A program made the position numbers and the translations under genes. A stretch of 64,000 bases of DNA from Endomychus coccineus (lineage: Eukaryota; Arthropoda; Insecta; Coleoptera; Endomychidae), in the NCBI GenBank assembly GCA_958510875.1, contig OY294067.1:58974039-59038038 (forward strand), written 5' to 3'. The notes beneath the pieces are model-generated. The model was given only the letters and a program-made list of their open reading frames with translations, had not been told where the DNA came from and ran no database searches. Positions 12,232-23,900 of this stretch are shown in pieces; the first letter of the stretch is position 1, and each line of letters starts with the position of its first letter.

Positions 12232-14221
12232 TGAGTGACTGCTGCTAGATAAGTTTGATAACTTGTTATCAAGAGCTGTAATATTACGAAACTTATTCAA
12301 AATATAACCATGTCAAAGAATAAATACTACCTATTCTTTAACCAAACTTGCATGTGGTCTTGTATTAGTATATATGAGTTTATATTTGGTAACTGCAGGC
12401 TGCAATAAAATACGGAGCCAATATCAATAAGAATGTGTAGCTTTGCTGTAGGCCTTCCAATATCATGCATTTTACAAGCATATACATAACAAATACTCAT
12501 ACATTTAACATTTACACAAGACATATATTCAAAATAATAACGTACAAGAATATCAACAGATCCCAAAGAGGTAATGGATAAAGAGGTTCACCTTAGGATT
12601 ACATCGTATTATCAAATTAATTCTGAATCAAAATACAGATTGGAAATTGTAAATAATATACATTCTACAAAATATAAATTATGTTATGCAATATCAAAAC
12701 ACTATATATTCAAAAATACTGACTAGTAATGCATTTTATGTACAACTGTGAAATAATCTGATTTGGAATTCATTTGATAACAGATTAGAAAGGTATTGAA
12801 AGTATTGCACTATACAAAAATTGTTAAAAATGTTAAAATTGGAGAGCTAATACATTGATTGTATCAGTTTTATATAGTTGTTTATGTAATAATAATAATT
12901 TTCTTCCAACAGTACCTAACCAACATAGTAATAAAAGAGATAAGGCTATGAAAAATAAGTATAAATGCATGGATTAAGTCTGATCTATTTTGAACTTCTC
13001 CAGAAGTGCAATAATAGTTCACTAATGAATGATTAACTTCACGCTGGTCCTATTTTAATAAATATTTTCACGATTGACAAGTTGTTTATAATTTACTTTT
13101 CGAATACAAGTTTGGATATTAGATTGGGAGATAATTTTATGTAATTTCCTACATTTTTCATTGTGACATTATAAACCCCAAATTTGCATCTTAGTCCCAG
13201 AATTATTTAAGACTTATTCAGATACGATTTTTTAAATTATTTTAAAAGAATAATACATAAATCATTTTTCAGTTTTTTCTTCAAAATTGTTGAAACCATG
13301 TGTTCATCGCGAAAATGTGATGACATTTACATGGGAAAATTCAATGAATACCATCATCGTCTGTATTTATGCTAGCACACTCTCATATTGTTTCCTGATG
13401 AATGGCGATGAAAAAAACTATCCAACGTTATCGTATCTGTAAAACATCTGAGGTGTGGAATTTACAGCAGAAATTTTTAAAAATAGATTACAGGTTTATT
13501 CTCATATGAATAAAATTTCATCATCGTCTTGTTTCTTTTAATCAGAGTTTCACGTAAGAACAGTTTTTTTATAAGTAAATATCATATCTACACATACATG
13601 GTGCGGCAGGTATAGAAGATATCAAATAAAATTATTTACGAAATTGTAGACATCTGTAAACATAACATTCAAATATGATTTCTATATTTATAGGATCTTT
13701 CATATTACTAGGGTGAACCAAACATACATTTTCTTAAATGGGACACCCTATATATTGTTTCGAAATCAGATTATGTTCATATTTTTCATATGCCTACTCG
13801 CTAATTATATGGGTTATTTTAGCAGTCATGTCCAATGTATATGATAATAATGGGGTTTCCAACGCCCATGTATACCTACTCCAAACGAAACAACCTAACA
13901 TATTTTTGAAGGCTTAATTCCATTTTTTTTTACAAATTGCCATTTTTTAAATATTGCAACAACTGATTAAGTGTGTGCCAAAAGTCGTACCTACACCAGA
14001 TGTTGTCAATTTTTTGAAATGAATCGTGCTGTATTTTATTTCAAAAAGTGAAAAGATTTCTTGTCATTTCATTTTTATTAAGCACTTCCCATATCTGAAA
14101 TTATCAATTTCTGAGATATTTCCAATTTAATAACAAAAACAAAAAAGAAATTATTTTATTATAACTATTTAGCTCTAAAAAGATGACAGTTAACCTCAAT
14201 AATTTTTATACTTCATTTATG
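12232..14221. other. 2 kb without recognisable genes
   Basis: AT-rich; no exon, RNA or element termini that I can support. GGGACACCCTATATA near 13740 resembles the ends of the CAGGGTG elements elsewhere but has no partner. Confidence 0.4.
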
Positions 14222-14223
14222 TA

Positions 14224-15180
14224 GCGGGATATCAAAAATTATCTTGGTCAAGGGTGGCTGTGGAATCTAAAACGTGTGTCTTACTTCACGTTTGAAATAA
14301 TTATGTCACTGTCACACTGACATCATCAATAACCTACAAATTTCATACCTATTTATTTCAGTTGTAAAACAATAAAGAACTACAAACTATGAAATAATTA
14401 TGTGAACTTTGAACCTTTTCAGAGGTCGTGATAGCCACAATCCGGGTCAAAAACTGTTTTGAAATAGTTAATTTTCCGTAAATCGAATGATGTTCACGTG
14501 AGAAGCCCGTAGCACGCGAGTTAGGAAAGTGTAAACTGGTTGTACCTAATACGACGATTTTCGCGTGCCGTTTTCGCTCCACGTAGTTAGATTTAGTATC
14601 GGACCGTGCCCGACGGCCCTTCTTTTTTCGATAAATGTCCATTAAATAGAAAATTTGATTGAAACAGTTTGAGCTATTCTCAGATCTCAGCTACGCGCGT
14701 CTAACGTGCGACGTACCAAAGGAAATTTTCTCTTGACTAAAATATACACGAAGCGGGTAAAAGCTAGCGGCCCATAGCCAAAAACACTTTATTACAACTG
14801 GCGCCGGTCGCACAGGGCAAGAAACGGGCCCAAATTAACAAGACCGAGGTAAAATGTATAAACTCTAACTTACGCGCAGCGAGCTCCTCGAGGCATATGT
14901 CAAAATGATTTCGTTCGTAGCTAATTACATAGGACGTCTGGCGTTCATGCAATTATGTTTTTAGATAATTCGAACCTTCTAATTTCGATAGGCCACGTGA
15001 AAATCCCGGAGTCCAAAGCGCTAAAGACTTCTGAGTGTTACAATATTCGTATAAAATTGCGAAATTTCTCACTTTTAGAAACTTCAAATTAATTATGACA
15101 TAATTATTTCAAACGTAAAGTAAGACACACGTTTTAGATTCCACAACCACCCTTGAGCAAGATAATTTTTGATATCCCGG
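14224..15180. mobile_element. TIR element, CGGGATATC ends, GC-rich cargo
   Basis: TIRs of about 95 bp (14224-14319 and about 15087-15180) read GCGGGATATCAAAAATTATC and the complement of CCGGGATATCAAAAATTATC. TA is duplicated at 14222-14223 and 15181-15182. The same TIRs bound the element at 43873-44478. The interior (about 14400-15060) is much richer in G, C and CpG than the surroundings and has no transposase motif. Minus-strand frames at 14358-14642 and 14764-14952 are unrecognised. The interior could be captured host DNA. Confidence 0.8.
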
Positions 15181-15182
15181 TA

Positions 15183-15749
15183 TAACAATTTGTCTCACTG
15201 TAATTTTTCCACAGCTATCTAGTTAGTAATAAAATACTTAAATAAAACAACTACTGTATAATATTAATGACAATCTTAGGATAGACGGTTAGTGGCATGT
15301 CATCTAGTTGCAGTTTAACCCATTGGGTTACATTTATTTATTGAATTAGTGAAATAAATTTTTCAATAGTTGTTTTATTTGGGTTTATAATAGATTTTCA
15401 CGAAGTAATGGTAATAATAAAATAATAATTTCTAAATATGTCTCTTTGTTATTGAATAAGAAATTTCTCCGAAATTAATAATTTCAGCTTATAAGTAGAG
15501 CTTGATAAAAATAAAATGTCTTCTAACTTTTTGAAATAAAATACAGGATGATTCATTTGAAAAAATTGAGTTGTTGAAATATTAAAAAAAAACAATCGTT
15601 TTAACGTTTACGTAGTGCTAAATCATTTTATTCCAGAATTAATGCTGACAAAATGTGGCATTTTCAAAGCTTGGAGTTATCGACTTAATCTAAGACTAAA
15701 ACTATTTCCTTAAGCATTAGAAATCAATAAATCTGAACGTGGTAGACGT
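15183..15749. other. non-coding stretch
   Basis: No gene seen. An ATACAGGATGATTCATT word at 15542 matches words in the duplication near 38600 and may be a solo element end. Confidence 0.4.
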
Positions 15750-15860
15750 TGAGGGTTGGGGCAACTATGGTATCTATTTGTTCATTTAATATTAAGTTCT
15801 TATTGTTTTTGGAATGTTTTAAAATTTCTTCATTTCTAGATTCATTATCCTCCGATACAA
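15750..15860 (-). pseudogene. Penelope-like element fragment
   Basis: On the minus strand this encodes EILKHSKNN then LNEQID. The same pattern, EILKHSNKN then LNEQID, occurs on the plus strand at 16930-16995, in the tail after the GIY-YIG domain of a Penelope-like element. The fragment is inverted relative to that second piece, with a LINE between them. Confidence 0.5.
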
Positions 15861-16835
15861 TGGCTATCGACGCTGGTGTTTTGCCTTGGCGCCTACTTTT
15901 TTCCTGGTCCATATCAACGAGCTGCTGGAAGTTATCACCTGTCCCGTCCACAGCTTTGCAAATGGTGGTACACTTCATACTTTTTTCTCATCTAGAGTCC
16001 CTATACCATCCAATGGAGTCAGAAAAGCGAGACAGGGCAGATTGACGCAATTAATGGAGATCTGGCAAAGATTTTGAAATGGGGATCTGATAATCTAGTA
16101 GAGTTTAATGCAACCAAAACTCAAGTTTGCGTCTTCTCCAGGAAGGCGAATCGCACAATCCCTAATATGATGATGTCAAGTACAACTATTCCTGTGAAGT
16201 CTTCCACAACAATTCTCGGAATCACCACCAATAGCTCCCTCTCATGGACGATGATGTGAGATCCATTGCAAAATCCGCTTCGCAAAAACTTAGTTTTCTA
16301 TTTCATGTCAACTACTTTACCTTCCAAAAGCTCCTCATAATCTACAAAGCACAGATTCGATCTTTCCTGGAGTACTCTTCACATGTTTGGAGTTCGGCTC
16401 CCAAACATACGCTGAAGCTCTTGGATTATATCCAGAAGAGAGCTATTCGTTTCATTGATCTCTCTAGAACATCATAGAAAGGTGGGAGATCTCTCCCTTT
16501 TCTATAGATATTTCCATGGTGGATGTTCATCAGAAATATCGACTGTTGTTCCACAACGAGAAATTTCGGATGAGCGGACTAGACGAGCTCAAACTAGTCA
16601 CCACTCGAGACCTGCCGAAATTCTTCCTACCAGACTTCAGGTTTTTATTTTAACAGCGAAGTTGTGGAACTGTCTACCTAGTGAGGTCTTTCCCTATGCC
16701 TATAACCTCCAAAACTTCAAGAAAAATACGGATGCCTATCTCCTCTCCCTACATTCCAGTGCTGGCTCCCACGATATTCTTCGAACATTATAGGTCTCCC
16801 TCTCGTGTGGCCAATTTTAAAAAAATAGTATGACT
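15861..16835 (+). pseudogene. non-LTR retrotransposon (jockey/CR1-like) RT C-terminal part
   Basis: Three overlapping frames (15886-16077, 16074-16259/16244-16477 and 16455-16793) give the second half of a LINE reverse transcriptase and its C-terminal domain. Motifs in order are GPTFF-LVHINELLE, the catalytic-box region as FANGG where FADDG is expected, the thumb segment YIQKRAIRFIDL, then a region with LPSEVFP and a final LLSLHSS before the stop at 16793. The start is 5'-truncated inside the palm domain. The loss of both catalytic aspartates and at least two frameshifts make it dead. The 3' end GGTCTCCCTCTCGTGTGG then an A-rich tail is shared with copies at 7.3, 28.0 and 51.1 kb. Confidence 0.8.
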
Positions 16836-17102
16836 AATTACGCGCATCACCTATTGGATTATAATGACAATATCACCACGATATCTTACATATTCAAGAA
16901 TAAAGGACATAAGTCCAATATTATAGAATTCATAGAAATTTTAAAACATTCAAACAAAAATATTAACGTAAGATTAAATGAACAAATCGATACCCATAAT
17001 TCACCACTTGTCAACAATTTGATAAATAAACCATCCAAAATATTGTCTACCACCATCCCTCAATTTGTATCTCATTCAGATTTACTGATTTCTAATATTT
17101 AA
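16836..17102 (+). pseudogene. Penelope-like element, GIY-YIG tail
   Basis: The 90-codon frame begins with a sequence like the end of the GIY-YIG nuclease domain of Penelope-like elements (HHLLDYNDNI), then SYIFKNKGHK and the EILKHSN/LNEQID block. It ends at TAA 17100-17102. It directly follows the A-rich end of the LINE, so the LINE appears to interrupt it. A hammerhead-like core follows at 17144. A shorter relative lies at 26915-27010. Confidence 0.5.
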
Positions 17103-17143
17103 GGACATAATTTTAGTTTTAGCTTCAGGTGATAAATCCTTGC

Positions 17144-17170
17144 TTTGAGAATGCCACAGTGCGGTGAAAC
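17144..17170 (+). ncRNA. hammerhead-like core, variant TTGAGAA box
   Basis: TTGAGAA, one spacer base, an imperfect GCCAC/GCGGT hairpin and GAAAC. Relative to CUGANGA, C3 is T and G8 is A, which keeps a possible pair. No clear stem III. It lies 42 bp after the stop of the Penelope-like fragment, where the terminal repeat would be. Confidence 0.3.
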
Positions 17171-18371
17171 AATTTGTCAGCATAAACTTTAAGTTAAGTG
17201 TTACAAATTTTGTATAAATTTGAGATTAATTTGGAGATTCCGAAAGTTAAGTTTGCGAAGCTTGAGAGTCGACGGGTGGAGGAATGAGGAAGGTATACAA
17301 AGTACCAGAAAAACTACAGAAAGGCAAGGATTACCAATTATGCCCGTTAATTTGAATGGCAAAAACGCCAATGTGATGACGACAAGTTATCACAAGTCGC
17401 GATGATCTGACAAACAGGAGAAACTGTATTTCTTCACCCCGAATACAAAGTTTCGAAAATGTGAACACAGGAAGAAGACATCACAACGTGACTTGCGTCA
17501 TCATTCTGCATATACTAGATGACGCAACCTCCCCAATAGAAGGCTGCTCATCGATCGGATAGAATAATAAAAGCTCTACAACCACAATCACCTGAACAGA
17601 ACACACCTTGAAATAATGAGAGATAATGACAGGTTCTAGGAATAATAATAATTCTTATCTCAAATGTACCATGTTGAGTTACGCAAATTCTGAAAGGCAA
17701 GCATTATTTAAATATGCAGATTCACGAAATCGATAGAATTATTGGAAAGTTTGTGAGGTTGATTAATTTTTGTAACACATTTGCATCAAAATCAGAAAAA
17801 TGTTAATTTGAACAGTTTTTAGTTAAGTAATGTTGATGTCAGTTTTCAAATTGCAAGATATGTTATTATCATCTCAGAGAGTTGACACGAATTGGAAGCC
17901 CTCAATGTAAATTAGATAACAAATATATATTCGATTAATTGCATTTAACAGACACACAAATCACAGATTACTTCCAAGATACTGCCATTACGTGATTATT
18001 TCTATCTTTTGAACCAAACTGTAGTTCATTTTGAAATGTCGCAGACGCATCTGTTTCTTTGTGCTCTCTATCAGTACGAAATAATTGAATTAAGTTCCAC
18101 TTCTTTATTTGATAGAAAAGAAGGTCGACAACACTGTCGAAATGATGAACATTATTACCAATCTATATTTTTCTTCATTATTGTAAATCACTTTTATTCC
18201 TACTATAATATTTCAGATATTTTATTTCCAATGTTTCTTTTTAGTCGGTGTTAATTTCTGATATACTTTTATATTGCAAATAATAAATAATGGTTTATTT
18301 ATATTATTCTGCCGGACAAATTCAATACCATGTGAATTCTATATTGCAAGATTTCATCATTGGAGTCTATA
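17171..18371. other. 1.2 kb without recognisable genes
   Basis: No supported gene. Frames at 17220-17405 and 18009-18254 have no motif. A somewhat GC-richer patch at 17460-17600 is unrecognised. Confidence 0.4.
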
Positions 18372-19335
18372 GGTCTGTTCATTTGTGTCCTTGCTAATGC
18401 CTAGAGCAAGCTGATCAAATCAGTTAATGTCATCACAAAGCAGATACGAGTAGCTTAGATTAGCAAAGAAGAATGACTGCAAACAAACACTTTTCGACAT
18501 AGGCAACGTAGCCGAGAAAATTTTCAAAAATGTACACAAATAAAAATATCAAAAATGCTATTTTTTGCCTTGCAACAGATGATACATTCTCTTCTAGTTC
18601 ATCTGAAGATGAAGAAATAGACTATTTGAAGATCTAAGAAGCCATTTTAACTAATAGAAATTGTATTGAAAATTATTTTGAAGCAAGACTATTGCATGAA
18701 ACAATAACAAATGTTTCCTTGAACTGTCTCTATATCCATATTTTGGGTCATATCCATGTATAACGAACAAGAATTCAAAATGCATTTCAGACTTAGTCGT
18801 GATAAATTTCAAACTCTTTCAAACGAATTTCTAGTCTAATATATACCAAAATCTTCAGAAGAATTGTAAGTCTACTTGTTGAAATGAGTTGAATATCATA
18901 ATTACTTCATCCTTATGGTAAAGTATTTGTTTGTTAGCTAACAAAAGATTAAATATTGACAATAAGAAGTCGATTCTGGTGTTCCTATGGTTTACGAGTC
19001 ATCAAACCCCATATAGAGAGGTTGGAGACCGTAGAACGACAGGATCTTGTGAAGCTGTTGACATTTTTGAATTCGTTAACTTTAATTTTATCTAGGTACT
19101 CGAAAAGTCCGAACTATAAAGAACTCTGGTTTCAGGTTATGTAAACCACTTATAAAATGATCTGCTCTTCTTGCTCCGTCGTTTTTCGTCGAGTAGATTT
19201 AGTCTGATCTTTTCAATCTAGAGCAATTTGCTCAACACAAATGAACACAATTAGATCAAATGATCGACACAAACGAACGGACGTTTTTCTACTAAACTTA
19301 CTCTATGCATCTCTAGCAACACAAACAAACAGACC
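18372..19335 (+). mobile_element. degraded PIF/Harbinger-like transposon
   Basis: Imperfect TIRs: GGTCTGTTCATTTGTGT at 18372 and the complement of GGTCTGTTTGTTTGTGT ending at 19335, each followed by a similar TGCTA-containing stretch. Near the right end the motif GTTCRTTTGTGT occurs twice more (complement, near 19228-19242 and 19268-19283), as subterminal repeats. The flanking trinucleotides are ATA and TTA. Harbinger elements favour a 3-bp TWA duplication, so the match is only partial. The interior has a transposase remnant. Confidence 0.55.
18571..19144 (+). pseudogene. Harbinger (HARBI1-like) transposase remnant
   Basis: After a serine/acidic run (FSSSSSEDEEIDYL) the frame shows EAILTNRNCIENYF. 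After a frameshift comes the block FRLSRDKFQTLSNEF, which resembles the segment F-R-[LM]-S-R-x-x-F near the start of the Harbinger nuclease. Stops follow quickly, and a later 62-codon frame at 18956 shows no catalytic motif. The remainder of the nuclease, including its acidic triad, is not visible. Assignment rests on one motif plus the TIR context. Confidence 0.5.
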
Positions 19336-19944
19336 TTATATACGTGATCGAGTGAGGAAAAGTAGGGATTCTCGCGTGTGAACACCTCGATCTGAATTAT
19401 GTGAGTAATGTTTCTTATTCACATTTAGAGAATTAATTGTACTGATTTTCAATTTATTTTATCATTATGTTTTATTGTATTACCAAATTTGCTGTACTTC
19501 ATTTCAATAGGTTCATTCACGATACACAATTTGAACCGAACTGATTTCCAAATTATTTATTATTGTTATACTTTATTTGTTATTTCTTGAATAAATTTCA
19601 TCAAATTATAATTCTACTACTAAACTTACTCTATGCATCTCTAGCAACACAAACAAACATACCTTATATACGTGATCGAGTGAGGAAAAGTAGGGATTCT
19701 CGCGTGTGAACACCTCGATCTGAATTATGTGAGTAATGTTTCTTATTCACATTTAGAGAATTAATTGTACTGATTTTCAATTTATTTTATCATTATGGTT
19801 TATTGTATTACCAAATTTGCTGTACTTCATTTCAATAGGTTCATTCACGATACACAATTTGAACCGAACTGATTTCCAAATTATTTATTATTGTTATACT
19901 TTATTTGTTATTTCTTGAATAAATTTCATCAAATTATAATTCTA
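19289..19944. repeat. tandem duplication, 2 x 328 bp
   Basis: Unit 1 (19289-19616) and unit 2 (19617-19944) are nearly identical; I saw two substitutions, CAGACC/CATACC and TATGTTT/TATGGTT. The unit begins inside the right TIR of the Harbinger-like element, so the last 47 bp of that element are duplicated with its flank. The copia element lies 5 bp beyond the second unit. The near identity indicates a recent event. Confidence 0.9.
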
Positions 19945-19954
19945 CCAAGGATGT

Positions 19955-20234
19955 TGTTGAAATAAACATATGCTTGACAATAAAATTATTAATAGTGTCT
20001 TCTATGCACTGGACGGCCATAGATATTGTTCTAGGTCATTTAATATATGTAATGTTATGGTTACTATGTAACTGTCTGTCAACAGTGTCAACGAGTCGTT
20101 TTGTATTGCTTCAATAGAATCTTTCATGTAACTAACCGCTTATCGCTATTATTATATTTCATCTTTATTTAACTGTTCAGTGCTCAATTAAAAACTAATA
20201 AAAAACTGGGAGTTTTACTGCAATAATAACCTCA
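19955..20234 (+). repeat. 5' LTR of the copia-like element
   Basis: 280 bp, TG...CA ends, matching 24260-24539 base for base. Preceded by the target duplication GATGT (19950-19954). Contains an AATAAA word near the end (in CTAATAAAAAACTGG) that could serve as the polyadenylation signal. Confidence 0.96.
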
Positions 20235-20248
20235 GGTTATGGGCCCAG
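20235..20248 (+). promoter_or_regulatory. primer binding site, internal tRNA-iMet type
   Basis: GGTTATGGGCCCAG directly abuts the 5' LTR. It is complementary to the conserved anticodon-arm stretch CTGGGCCCATAACC of initiator methionine tRNA rather than to a tRNA 3' end. This is the known half-tRNA priming mode of Drosophila copia. Confidence 0.9.
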
Positions 20249-20352
20249 ACCCGCAAACTCGCAGTACGGTAGCCAGTAGTTAAAACAAAATTAAAAATCT
20301 GTGTGAGTGTTAAAAATAGCCGGTAAAAAAACAAGAAGTAAAAATATACATA

Positions 20353-20922
20353 ATGGCGTCGTCCGAAGAATTGTCGTTAATAGAAAAGCTGAAGGACAAT
20401 GAATCATTTGAGCTCTGGAAATTTCAAGTAGTTATTATATTCAAGGCGAACAATCTTTATGAGATTGTAAAGGGCACAAAAAGGTTAGAAGATATAACGA
20501 AGGATTCTGAACAAGCAGATTGGAAAAAGAAAGACGCGCAAGCACAAAAAGCAATAATTACGTCAATTGATAAGAAACTTATGATGCATATTTTAAACTG
20601 TGAAAATTCCCATGAAATGTTTAAAAAGTTATGTAGCATTTTTGAAAAAGAAAATGAGCAGCAAAAATGTAATATTTTACAAGAATTTTTTAATTTCAAA
20701 TATGAAAAAAATACTGATATGAGTCTGCATATCAGCAAAATGGAAAATCTACGTTGCAGGTTGAAAACATTGAAGCAAACTATAGATGATGAAATGCTTA
20801 TGTCAAAAATTCTCTCTACATTACCTGAACACTTTAAACATTTCTGCACAGCATGGGAATCAACTCAAATCAGTGAACGTACGCTGACAAATCTCACATC
20901 ACGGTTGATTGCAGAAGATTGA
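20353..20922 (+). CDS. gag: copia-type Gag, lacks zinc knuckle in this frame
   Basis: 189 codons from ATG 20353, 118 bp after the LTR. The capsid-like region shows the copia Gag signature (FELWKFQVVI near residue 18, then helices with KKDAQAQKAI and LSTLPEHF). Copia Gag normally runs on into a CCHC zinc knuckle and then into Pol as one frame. Here TGA at 20920-20922 ends the frame before the knuckle, which lies in the next frame (pol, -1). The two frames overlap for 46 bp. I see no canonical slippery heptamer in that overlap. A small deletion of non-multiple-of-three length is the simplest explanation; programmed -1 shifting is the alternative. Confidence 0.93.
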   Translation: MASSEELSLIEKLKDNESFELWKFQVVIIFKANNLYEIVKGTKRLEDITKDSEQADWKKKDAQAQKAIITSIDKKLMMHILNCENSHEMFKKLCSIFEKENEQQKCNILQEFFNFKYEKNTDMSLHISKMENLRCRLKTLKQTIDDEMLMSKILSTLPEHFKHFCTAWESTQISERTLTNLTSRLIAED

Positions 20923-23900
20923 ATAATAAATGTGATGCTGAAGAAACACTAGCTTTCAGAACAGAAGATAGAAGAACAAAGGATAATGCTTACAAGAAAT
21001 CAAGTCAACAAGAAAGGAAATGTTATTCTTGTGGAAGACCAGGTCATTATGCTAAAGATTGCCGTTCCAAAAATAAAACAATGTGTAGGATTTGTAAGAA
21101 AACAAATCATAAGGAAGAAAATTGTTTCTTTAAGAAAAAGGAAGGTGGAAGCTCAGCTACATATTTTCGAAATAACAAAAATGAAGAAAGCAAAGTAGCA
21201 TTACTGTCTCACTGTTTAGCTAGCCAATGTGAAGAATTTATAGTAGACTCTGGGTGTACTTCTCATATGACCAACAATGAAAAACTGTTTAGTTATATAG
21301 AAGAAAGAAAAAGTGACGTGTTGGTTGCTAAAAAGAATGAGAAAATGCAAGCTGTTGGAAGAGGAAAAATAGTAGGTGAAAAGTGTGTACTAAATAATGT
21401 ACTACTAGTTCCTGATTTAAGTAAAAACCTGCTTTCGGTAAATGCAGTTATTGAGAATGGAGGTGAAGTACTGTTTAAAGAAAATAAAGTTGTGGTCTCG
21501 AAAAATAACAAAGAAATTCTAAATGGTGTAAAAGAAGAGAATGGTTTATATATTATAAAACTATTTAAATCACAAGAAGAAAATGCAATAGCGGAAAATG
21601 AAACTGAAGAATGTTATGCTATAGAAAGTCTAACAGACTGGCATAAGAAACTAGTACACATAAATTTTGAACAGATAAGAAAAGCATTACAAAAACATGG
21701 AATAAACTACAAAGATGAAGAAAACCCACACTGCACAGACTGTTTACTAGGGAAACAGCACCGATTACCTTTTCATGCTAGTGATACAAGGACTAAAGGT
21801 AAATGTGAACTAATACATAGCGATCTATGTGGACCCTTTGAAGTTACTTCTTTGGGAGGGTCAAGATATTTCTTATTATTGAAAGATGACTTTTCTGGAT
21901 ATCGATGTGTATATTTCTTGAAAAATAAGTCAGAAGTAATGGAACACTTTAAAAATTTTCTTGAGATGGCTGAAACCCAAACAGGAAATAAGATACAAAA
22001 ACTTAGGTCTGACTATGGATTAGAGTTTGTCAACACTGAATTAAGAAGATTCCTAGAAAGCAAGGGAATAGTGCATGAAAACTCATGCCCATACACTCCA
22101 GAACAAAATGGACGTGCTGAAAGGGACATGAGAACTCTAGTGGAAGCGATTCGAACAATGCTGCATAGTAAAAATCTGAATAAAAACATGTGGGCAGAAG
22201 CTTTGAATGCGGCAGTATTTGTATTGAATAGAGTTGGATGTAATGCAAAAAGAGATGATTCTCCTTACAAATTATGGTTTGACAACGACTGTGACATGAA
22301 GTTTTTCAAAGAATTTGGATCAAAGTGTGCTGTACATATCCCAAAACAAAAACGAACAAAGCTTGATGCTAAAAGTGAAATTGGAATCTTTGTTGGATAT
22401 AGCAACACAGTCAAAGGCTATAGAGTATATTTTTCTGATAAGAATGATGTTTCCATACACCGAGATGTTGTGTTCATACCTGAAAGTGACCAGAAAGTTA
22501 TCATAACAGAAAACAATCAAAACAAAGAGAAAATAATCACTCAACAATTTGGGGACATACAAGAAGATAACAGTAACAATGAAGCAGACGATTATAATAT
22601 AGAAGAAGAGGAAAATATAAGGAGAAGCAGAATTAGAAAGAAACCTAATTGGATGCAAGATTATGATGTAAGCTTTTACACAGAAACAGAACAGCCGATT
22701 ACATATGAAGATGCAATCTCAAGTGAAAATTCATTGAAGTGGAAAGAAGCAGTAGACCAAGAGCTGAAGGTTTTAAAAGAAAATAATACGTGGTCGGAAG
22801 TGCCGTGGCCCGTGGATACAAAAGTTATCGAAAGTAAGTGGGTGCTTAAACAAAAAAGTGACAGTGAATTCAAGGCGAGGTTGGTCGCGCGCGGTTTTCA
22901 ACAAGACTGCGAAAGTGAGATGTATGACATCTACGCTCCTGTTGCCAAGCTGACAACTTTCCGTATGTTGCTAGTAGTGGCAAATGTTCTTAAACAACCC
23001 ATACATCAGATGGACGTAAGAGCTGCATTTTTGTATAGTGATATTGAGAATGAAGTATACATGTCTTTACCAGGTAACAATAGAAATAATAGTAACATTG
23101 TTTGTAAACTCAACAAATCAATATATGGCTTAAAAAAATCTCCTAAATGTTGGAACAAAAAGTTTGACTCATTAATGATAAATAATTCTTTTATAAGATC
23201 CCAAAATGATTATTGTTTGTACTCAAAATGTTGTAATAAAACTAAACTTTATTTATTAATCTATGTAGATGATGTGTTAATTTTAGGCACTTCTAAAAAT
23301 GAAGTGGATAATCTCAAAAATTTGTTGAATAAAAATTTCTGTATGAAAGATTTAGGTACTATTTCGGAGTATTTAGGAATAAATATTAAACAAAATTTAA
23401 ACCAAGGTTATACAGAACTTAGTCAAGAGAACTATCTAAGAGATGTATTAAAGAAATTTAAGATGGAAAACTGTAAAAGTATAAACACTCCACTTGATGC
23501 TAACTTAGACTTTAAAATCTTTCAAACAGAAGATAGTGATGTAAAATTGCAAAAGATGTGTCGTAGGATAATAGGTAGTATTATGTTTGCAGCATTAGCT
23601 ACCAGACCGGACTTATGTGAAAGTATTAGTATACTGAGTCGATTTCAATCAAAAGCAAATGAAAACTTGTATAAATCTCTGAAGCGTGTACTCAGATATA
23701 TTCAAGGTACTCTTGATTTAAAATTAATTTTTAAACCAGAAGGAAACATATTGACAGGATATGTAGATTCAGACTGGGGTGGGGATACAACTGACAGAAA
23801 GTCAACAACTGGTTTTACATTTAAAATGTTTAACTGTACAATTTCTTGGACCAGTAAAAAGCAACAAAATGTATCCATTTCATCAACTGAGTCTGAGTAT

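Noticed and set aside
14358..14952. Minus-strand frames inside the CGGGATATC element
   Set aside because: They are open because the cargo is less AT-rich; no family motif, so not called as genes.
20457..20849. 130-codon minus-strand frame over gag
   Set aside because: Shadow of the copia gag reading frame.
20877..20922. Programmed -1 frameshift site between gag and pol
   Set aside because: The geometry would allow -1 shifting, but no X-XXY-YYZ heptamer or clear downstream structure was seen, so I do not call a site.
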